A stretch of 64,000 nucleotides of DNA from Asterias rubens (Eukaryota; Echinodermata; Asteroidea; Forcipulatida; Asteriidae): contig NC_047068.1 in assembly GCF_902459465.1 (NCBI RefSeq), positions 17,011,195-17,075,194 on the forward strand, given 5' to 3'. The notes below the pieces were generated by a model, which ran no database searches, was not told the DNA's origin, and saw only the letters and a program-made list of their open reading frames with translations. A program made the position numbers and the translations under genes. This document shows positions 47,501 to 56,500 of the stretch, one piece after another (position 1 is the stretch's first letter; each line of letters starts with the position of its first letter).

Positions 47501-50500
47501 TTTTTTCAATATGATTAATTTTCACAGGTTTGTTATTCTATGCATATGTTGAGATACACCAAGGGAGAAGACTGGTCTTTGACATTTACCAATAGTGTCC
47601 AGTGCCTTTAAGGCCTTTTCACAAGCACCAGTAGCACTTTGTTCTGTTGCGATTATAACATGCTTTAACATGACTTCTTATAACACAACTTTACCAACTA
47701 CCCTTGTCTCACTGTAACAAACAATTAAATATTGAGAAGTTATATTTTGACCCAAAGAACAATCCAACGTCGATTTCACCCAACTCTTCCTAACTAAGGA
47801 TTAATCTTAGGACTTAGGACGAGTCCCAGCCTTGCACTGTAACATGTAAACCTTAAGATTAATCCTAAGTTAGGACTAGTTACTTGTCCTAACTCGATTA
47901 ATCCTAGCGTTTCGTGAAATTGGCTGCAAGAATTCTCTAGAACTTACTTGACTCTGTTTTCTGCAGCTCTCTCGCATTCTTCTCTAGCCGTAGCCGCATC
48001 ATCTTCAAGTCTGGTAATCACTAGCTCAATCTCCTTATCTCGGTCCTTACGGACGTGTTCCTTCAACTCACGCTCCTTGGACAACAGCCAGGTTTCCTGG
48101 CATAAGAGAAAACAAGTAATGACAAGTAGGATTTGAAACTTTGCATGGTGTAAATTCGATAGGGAAAGGATTGCGGTAACACCATATGACTATCTCATGA
48201 GTTGGGTTGCTCCTGAAAAGAACTGTTGGTTTCATCTCAACGTTTCGACGTCTCAACGTATGCTCTGATCGTCTTTCTCAAGTGCTGGGCTCAATTATAT
48301 TTATGCTGCTTTTAAGCAACTTATTTGCTGGCTGGCAAACACGTTATTAATAGATATGTACCTGTTTCTTCATGTAATTTTCTTCCCAGGCTTCTTTTTC
48401 AATCTTCAGTCTCTCCTCGAGCTCTCGAACCTCAGCCTGAAAATACAAACAAGTAAAGGGCTAATGTATTCTTACTCTTTCTTGGTCCGTTCAAAAAAAA
48501 TTCCTTCACTGATCACCTTCACTGGCTTCCCCCTGTACCCACCCTGTGCCTTTGTTCCTGTACCCATCCTGTGCCTTTGTTCCTGTACCCACCCACCCAG
48601 TACCTTCGTTTCTGTACCCATCCTGTGCCTTTGTTCCTATACCCACCCACCCAGTACCTTCGTTTCTGTACCCACCCTGTGCCTTTGTTCCAGCACCAAC
48701 CCTGTGCCTTCGTTTCTGTACCCACCCACCAAGTGCCTTCGTTTCTGTACCCACCCACCAAGTGCCTTCGTTTCTGTACCCACCCACCAAGTGCCTTCAT
48801 TTCTGTACCCACCCACCAAGTGCCTTCGTTTCTGTACCCACCCTTTGCCTTTGTTCCTACACCCACCCTTTGCCTTCGTTCATGTACCCACCCTGTGTCT
48901 TCGTTCTTGCTCATCCCTAGCCTGTTCAAACTCTTCCTTCATGGCTCCCAGTCCTTTGCGGTTATTATCTTCCATCTGTAGTGTCAGCCTATCCATCTCT
49001 TGCCGTTGTCTCTTGGCCTGATCAGCCAGTCTTTCTTTCTCCTCTTGTATGTCTGCATAGAGCCGTCTCCTCTGCTGCTGGTACGCTGCCTCCTCCTGCT
49101 CAAGTTGCTTCTCATATCTGCAAGATAGAGGAGACATGGATTTCACAAACTTGACAAATTTCCTCAAAACTCCATCTTCTTTTAATTCTACATGTATCTC
49201 ATTAAACCTTGCGGGGCTTGACATTTTTTGTAAGAATATTACTTATGCACACCTGTGTGTTCCCAGTTGCTCCTTGGAATCTATAACTCCATGATTTATG
49301 CATCATTTAAACATACCTCCTAAGATCTGGATTCCAGTTTCAGCCTTTTTATGTCAACATTGACTCTCACCCCTATTTTTAAAATGCATTTCAAGTGCCT
49401 CAAATATTTCTTGGTATTGAATATAGCATTTTAGTATTTCTTTCCCACCTTGTCTTTGCAAGATCTCGTTCCCGTGCACAAGCCGCTTCTTTCTCTTCAG
49501 CCAGCTGATCTCTTAGCTCTTCAATGTGTCGTACATACTTCCCTCCAGCCCTCTCCTCTGATTGCAACAACTCAGCCTCATGGATGGCTTTGATCTTCTT
49601 AATCTCACCCTTGTGGCTGGCAATAAGCCGCTGAATCTCAGGCTCTAAACCCTTAACCGTAATTTCCTGAAACGGCAGAGGAGACAAATCTATTTATGCA
49701 AAACAACCAAATGGTCCCAAAATAATGAAAAAAATACAACTATTAAATCGCGGCGGTACCCGCTGCTAACACACGTCTTTTACCACCAAGCTAGCTCGGT
49801 GGTCTAGTGGTAAGACATCTGCTCTAGCAATGCAAAGGTCATTGGTTTGAATCCAACCCGAGTGATTTTTTTTGTGGATTTTTTTCACAGAACTTGAGAA
49901 AGTACTGAACAGTGCTTTATACTTGTGGTTGTATGTAAGAGTAACAACAAATTACAAACCAAATCATTACATCTCACAGCCAACATTGGTAATTTTTCAA
50001 AGACCAGTGTTTATTTTATTCATTCATTTTTTAATGACAAATTGCCCAGTTGGTAGCCCAAGCATGTTGCAGGTTCAAGTCCTCCCTTGAGTCAATTTAT
50101 CTTCGTTCAACCAAATACAGCTGGTTCTTTTTTCAGAACCATTGCAACTTCTAGAGATGCTTTTTTTGTGACCTTTTTTTACCTTGATTTTCTTAGTCTT
50201 CTCATCAATCCATTTTTCCCGCCTTATCTTCTCTGCAGCTGCTTGGACGTCTTTCACTTTCTGCAACTCTGAGTTATGTCTGCCAAAAAACACAAACACG
50301 TTTACTGTCAAAGTGTCATAGACAGAGGGTAGTCTTGGGCAGACTTGCATTTAATTCCTCAATCCTCAGATTCAAGTCTGAGTTCTCAATGTTGAGTCTG
50401 ACTCTTTGGGTCAAGTCAAATTTCGAGTCATGAGTCACACACATGGAGTCCATGTCCATACTGGCGAGTCAAAGTTTGGGACATTTGCCATTGAGAATCG

Positions 50501-53500
50501 TAAAAGGCAAAATAAAAGAGTTGGGCTCGAAGCAAAGTCTGAATCATATGATTCTGGGTCTTGGGGTTACGCCCCTTACCAAAGCGAAAATTCCTTGATG
50601 CCCTTTGCCCTTTTAAAGCCATTGGACCCTTTCGGTAAACAGTGTTGTCCAAGGCCCACACTTTGTGTACCACAACTTCTATAGCAAATAGCAAACCTGT
50701 GAAAATTTAGGCTCAATCGGTCATCGGAGTCGGGAGAAAACAACGGAAAAACCCACCATTGTTTCCGCGCGTTTCGCCGTGTCATGACATGTGTTTAAAA
50801 TAAATCCGTAATTCTCGTTAACGAGAATTTATATTGTTTTGCTGTTTTCTCAAAAAGTAAAGCATTTCATGGAATAATATTTCAAGAGAAGTCTTTCACC
50901 ATTGCCTTCTGTAAACCCTGTAAGTTGTTTGTAAATCTGTGAACTTTTATTTTTTTTTCTGAACCGAAAGGGTCCAATGGCTTTAAGAATGAAGCATACC
51001 GGCCTGAGTGTCAATACTTACGTATCTTCCATTGTTTTGATTTTTGTAGAATATTTCTTGTCCACTTGCTTCAAGTCCCGAACCACTGTGTCATATTTCT
51101 CACTGAGTGATTTCTTGTCGTCAATCAGCTTTTGTCATCAATCAAAAACACAAAGTAACATTGTTAGTTCCATACTACTAACTAGATTTAAAATAAATAA
51201 TAAAAATATACCCAATTAATCAAAAATGATACCCACTTGGTCAATAACTATACCCATGTGATCAATAACTATACCCATCTTATCAATAAATATACCCATC
51301 TTATCAATAAACGTACCCATCTTATCAATAACTATATACCCATCTTATCAATAACTATATACCCATCTTTTCAATAACTATATACCCATCTAATCAATAA
51401 CTATACCTATCTTATCAATGACTATACCATCTAATCAATAACTATACCCATCTTATCAATAACTATACCCACCTGATCAATAAATGAGAGATGTCTCTTG
51501 ACAGTGTTCTCATATTCCTCCTTCTGTAATCCTAGTCTCTTCTTCATTTCTTTCTCTTGCTCCTTAGCGTGACGGACAGTCAACTCACGCTGCTGATTCT
51601 GCAACAGAAACAAAGACACCCTCACAGGTTAATTTTAATAATAATATTATATAGCGCACATATTAAGCACACAATATAGCGCAACAATTTTCTGCTAAGC
51701 AGAAATGAGCAGGATACCAGTCACAAATTGTACATGCGACATTATAGTTTAGCTGGTAACTTATTCTGGTAAACATGATGTTGTGCTTAACTACTTTTTG
51801 CACTTAAGCAGCTCTATGAACTTGGGCCCTGGTCATCCACACTTACCAGGGCTTTCTGTAGCATCTTGACAGATCGGTCTTTCTCATCCAGCTGTAATCG
51901 TTGAGACAAGACGGTGTTTGTTACTTCAGAAGCTGCCGCTGATGCCTGCTCAAGTTTCTGTAGCTCAGCCGCTGAGGGTACAACCAGAACGGACTGACTG
52001 ACGACTGAGGCTTCAGGGTCTTGAAACTGATAAATAGTAATAATAATCATGATAATACTAGGTTCTTATTGACCCCTTGCAAGCACGCCACACGCGGCGA
52101 CTGTGCCACGCTCACCACTTTGGTGGGCAATAGGTTTTACAAGTAAACGTCGCGACGCCTAAACACCAGGGCGAACCCCTTCTCTTAACGCTATAAAGTG
52201 CACTGGGTTCTTTTACATGGCTTACAAAACACACAGGACCTACTGCTTTACATCCCATCCCAAGGACAAAGCAATAATGGACACAAGTGTCAAGACCGAG
52301 ACAAGAACCCGCACTCTGCCCACATCTAGACAAGACAATATCCAAAGAAACGGACTCGACTGTTTGACTGACCTGCATGACTTGGCTGACAATCTCCTCC
52401 TTATCTGCTTGGTCTACCTCATCAAGGAATGACATGATACTCCTGAAATTTCAAGATAAGAATTAACTACGTGTATGACTAATGAGTAAACTTGTGGGTA
52501 CATCCATGTATTAAATCTATTGTGGGAGTGTTGGCTCTGAAAAGTGCTGGTTCGGTCTTAACGTTTTAAACAGTATACTTTGCTCGTCTTCAGGAGAAAG
52601 TTTGTCTGCTGGTGGTGATGCTGCTTAGTAGTGCTTGAGGGATCTTTATTTTGGCTTAAAATTGTCAAAATGTTGTATCAAAACACGTGCGAGGTACAAC
52701 ATTTTTACAAGGAGAATCTTTGTCAGGATTCAAAATTTGCAAAATCTAAATAAGTTTTTGCACTGAAGCTACAATATTATTGTCTTCCAAACAGAACCAC
52801 AAAGTTCACTTGCTTTTTTATTTGCTATAAAACTCAAAAGAGCTAAATTTTCCTTCATTCTTACATGAGTTTATCCTCAGTTAATAGAGCGTGCTGGGAC
52901 CCAACCTTAGGTCCACCCTCTGATGGTTTCGGTCCGGCTGGTTTCGGTTTGGGTTTGCCGGAGATCTGTTGGATGTTCTCTGCTGAAAGGTACACCTCCC
53001 GTCTCTCTGCAGCCAGACGATGTGACAGAGCTGGAGCATCTTCATCATCATCTTCTTCTCTATCATCCAGGATGTCCACTAGGAGTTGAGGATGAGGTTA
53101 AAGGTGTACAAGTCAGTGGTATGATTTTACAGTTTCTTCTTTCGAGTCCTTTATCTACTCTTTCAAATGTTTGGCCAGGATTGGGCAAATTTTTACAGCC
53201 TTTTCATTTGCTGCCATCGGTTGATTTTACAGTGTACTTCCACACCGTCGCATTAGGTGAATCACTCATTAGGAGCAGACCAGAGCATGCATATATGACA
53301 ACTCGGCTGGGTTGTTACTCATTGATCTGGGAATGAGCAGATCCTTCTTATCTGATCAAAAGTTAATGAGGCGTGAAAATGTGGTTTAGGGTGTCACTGC
53401 CTGTGAGGAATACCGACACAAATATCCACAAAACTTCAGAGGTTCTTCTTTATAATGTGGGAAACTGCACAATGTCCACTAGGATTTTGAGGATGAGGTA

Positions 53501-56500
53501 AAAGGCACTATACAAGAAAGTAGCTTGATTTTAAGAGTGCACATGAGTCTTCAGGCCTATGGATCACAGTGCTAGTTTTTTTTTTTATTGTTCCTTGGTT
53601 TCTTCACCAGAAAGATCAGCCATTTGCTTTATCCCTGTTTTGTTCTGCGTCATTTGTTTGTCTTTTCTGCATGTTTGTAGTTTGTCTGTCTCGGCTGTCT
53701 TCTACAAGCCTTGGCTTAATCTAACAGCCTCATACTCTCTTTTATTTTGGTATACATAGATTAACTCTTTCACCTCCATCTTCTGTGCTTATTATTTCAC
53801 TTATCTTTATCTTATGTTTTTTGTATGTAATGTTATATTTAGAAAAGATTAGTATGAAATAAATGTCGAAAATGTCGAACTGAAACCGAGTTCAAAATTT
53901 GGAAGTCACCGAGGATTAGATTTCTTCCCACTTATTCATACTGCTTGAAAAATGCATGTTTTAAGAAATCAGCTAAAATATTAAGCAGTTAAAATCTAAA
54001 AACAACTCTTACACCATGCTGGTCCTTTCTTGTTGTTATCCGAAGGGCTAGGGACTTTGACCGGTTCTTCAAGTAGCTTTAGAGTATCTAAGAGATCAGT
54101 CAGGGTGGTCTTAGTGGCAGCTACACTTGGTGTTCCTGATGGTTCATCCTCAGTTTGTTGGGTTCTATGTGTTGACGGATCCTATTGGATGAAGATTATA
54201 AAGAAAAAACTTTCGGATTTGCTGTTTATTGACATCTTTTAATCAGGATTTGAATCCCAATCGAGTGATTTGCCATTTTTTTTCCTAATTGAACTCGGGG
54301 GGAAGTACCAGTTACACAGTGCTTGATAGACCAAGTGATTTTCCTGAGTTTTTTTCTTTTTCACAGAACTCCGGAAAGTCAGGAGCAGGTTTTATACACA
54401 TGCATCTGTGTAAGAGTAACAACAATTTATATTCCTGATCTCAAATGCAAACTAAACATCTATTAAATCTTTTAATAACTTTCCAACAAGTTTCCCACAC
54501 AGGATTAGTTTTTGGATTTCTAGATTAATTTTTGTTGTTGATCTTGCCCCCCAAAACAGTTGTTTCTAGTGACCTAAGTTCACTAGATATTCCAGGTGAT
54601 AAGAAAAACAAACATCTATTCCAGCAGTACACAGAATACCAGTACCAAACACTACAAATGAAAACTGAATTTTAAAACAAAAACTGTCACCGTTTCAAAA
54701 TTCAACCAAACTCACATCAAATATTTCATCCACCTTTCTGCCAACACTACTAGCAGTGGCCGGTCGTGGAACAGTCCCTCCCACAGCCCCCATCATTTCA
54801 TCTGGAGTCCTACTGCTTGTCGCCTGCTCAGGAGGAGGCTTCACAGATTCCCCTCGCTGTTTCTTGCTGGAGTTGCTAGAGCTTCGTGGTCGAGGCTTTG
54901 GAGCGGGCTTCTTGGAGACCTTGCCGCTAGCTTGGAGGTATCGGATCTCCTCTTCTGCCTTCTCACGGATGTCTTTTGCCTTCTCCTCTCGTTTCTTCTG
55001 AAGCTCCTGTAAAGATAACAAAGACCTGCATTATCATTTTTCCCAAACTCTTGCTGGTCTTTTCTGAGAAGTATGTCGATATGAGCTTCTGTTACAAGCA
55101 TTGGCCAAACCAGTGGAATCAAACTAATAATAACTTTTATTATAATAATACTTGGTTCGTATAGGCCTTTAGCGCTTTATCACATCCCAATGGGCGCATC
55201 AAAGTGCTCAGTATTTTTTCTGTCAAGAATGTTGAGCTCTGTTTTGAAGTATGAGGTCTCTTCCTTCATAGCAGGTGCTGTGCTGCAATATGCAGCCAAT
55301 CCAACCCAGAACATTTAGGCAGACCCCTTCTCTACTTGATAAGTGCACTGGGTTACACAACAGACGGGACCAAAGGCTTTATGTCCTATTCAAAGTTCAC
55401 ACCAATAATGGTTAACTGCCTTTCTTAAGGTAAGTGTCACGACTGGGACTCAAACCCCCACTCTGCTGATCAGTAACACCAGAGCTTGAGGCCAGTGTTC
55501 TTATCCGCTCGGCCACGACACACCACAGGAAAGTATCTCTTCATAAACCCACCTCTATCGCAGCATGTCTCGCCAACCTCGCCTTCTCCTCTCTACTCCT
55601 CTTCTTATCCCCCTCTCGCCGTACCTCAGCTTCCTCCTCCTTCTGCTGCTGTTGGAGCAGCTCCTCCCTCTCTCGTCTCTTCTGATTCAAGATCTTCCTG
55701 ATCTCCTCCTCGCCGTCCCTCTGCCTCTTTGAAACATTTGTCCGATACCACCTCTGGATTTTACCAGCTGCTTCGTTAACGGATTCTATATAAGTCTCAG
55801 CAACAGGATGTGTTGGCGAGAGTGGAACCTGGTCTCGTCTTGGAGACCTAGCACTGTTTCTCGAGTCATTTTCTCGGGGGGTTGAAAGTGCTAACCGCTT
55901 ACTCGTGGTGTTGCTTGTTTTCCGAGGGCTGGAGGCTCTGAAATTCTTCTCTGAGCTGCTAACCAGCTGGGCGTCCCCGGCCGCTGCCGGCGGAGTAGAG
56001 TCTAAATTTGTATTGTTGGTATTCATGGAGTTTTTAAGCAAGTGCATTGCGTCCACAGACTGGGGAGAGGTTTTTTGGTTTTCCTGTTTGGACAGGAGCG
56101 TGGTGTGTGCATTGAGTTGTAGAGCGGGGGCACCCCGGGGTGTTTCTCGGGTAGTGTCATGCCGTCCACTGTTGAGAGTGTAAGAGTCGATGGTGCTGCT
56201 GCTCCTTGCGCTAGAAGGGATAGCAAAGGCTCTTCCTGATGGCTGTAAAATGAAATGGACTTATAATTAATAATAAAAACAATCTATTGAATTTCTTGTG
56301 CGTCATCTCCATATGAGGATGTTCATAGGCACAAATTACGTATACACTCCATTAAATTTCAACAAATAGCAAACAATAAAAATTATTTAAAAAAAACAGA
56401 CCAAAATTCCATACAAATGCAGCCACCTCAACATCCGAAAAACTTCCTAAAGATTCAAATGATCAGGTACAAGAGAAATCAAATCTTGGGGAAGGACTGG

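Noticed and set aside
48532..48905. CRISPR-like regular repeat array
   Set aside because: No spacers of constant length, unit directly tandem, eukaryotic gene context. The same reasoning removes the arrays at 4973, 41195, 45871 and 51207.
48356..49021. 221-codon plus-strand ORF and several overlapping ORFs on both strands
   Set aside because: They are translations of the stop-free minisatellite at the CEP131 exon 15 border (repeating CLCSCTHPP or RHRVGTG patterns); the real gene is on the minus strand in another frame.
52865..52906. Alternative donor GTTGGG at 52905 for CEP131 exon 8
   Set aside because: Weak donor; extension to GTAAGA at 52864 gives the conserved LMSIMSFLDE junction with the next exon.
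54013..54016. GTGTAA donor two bases earlier for CEP131 exon 7
   Set aside because: It would lead to a stop in the following exon; GTAAGA keeps the frame and yields AWLDILDD.
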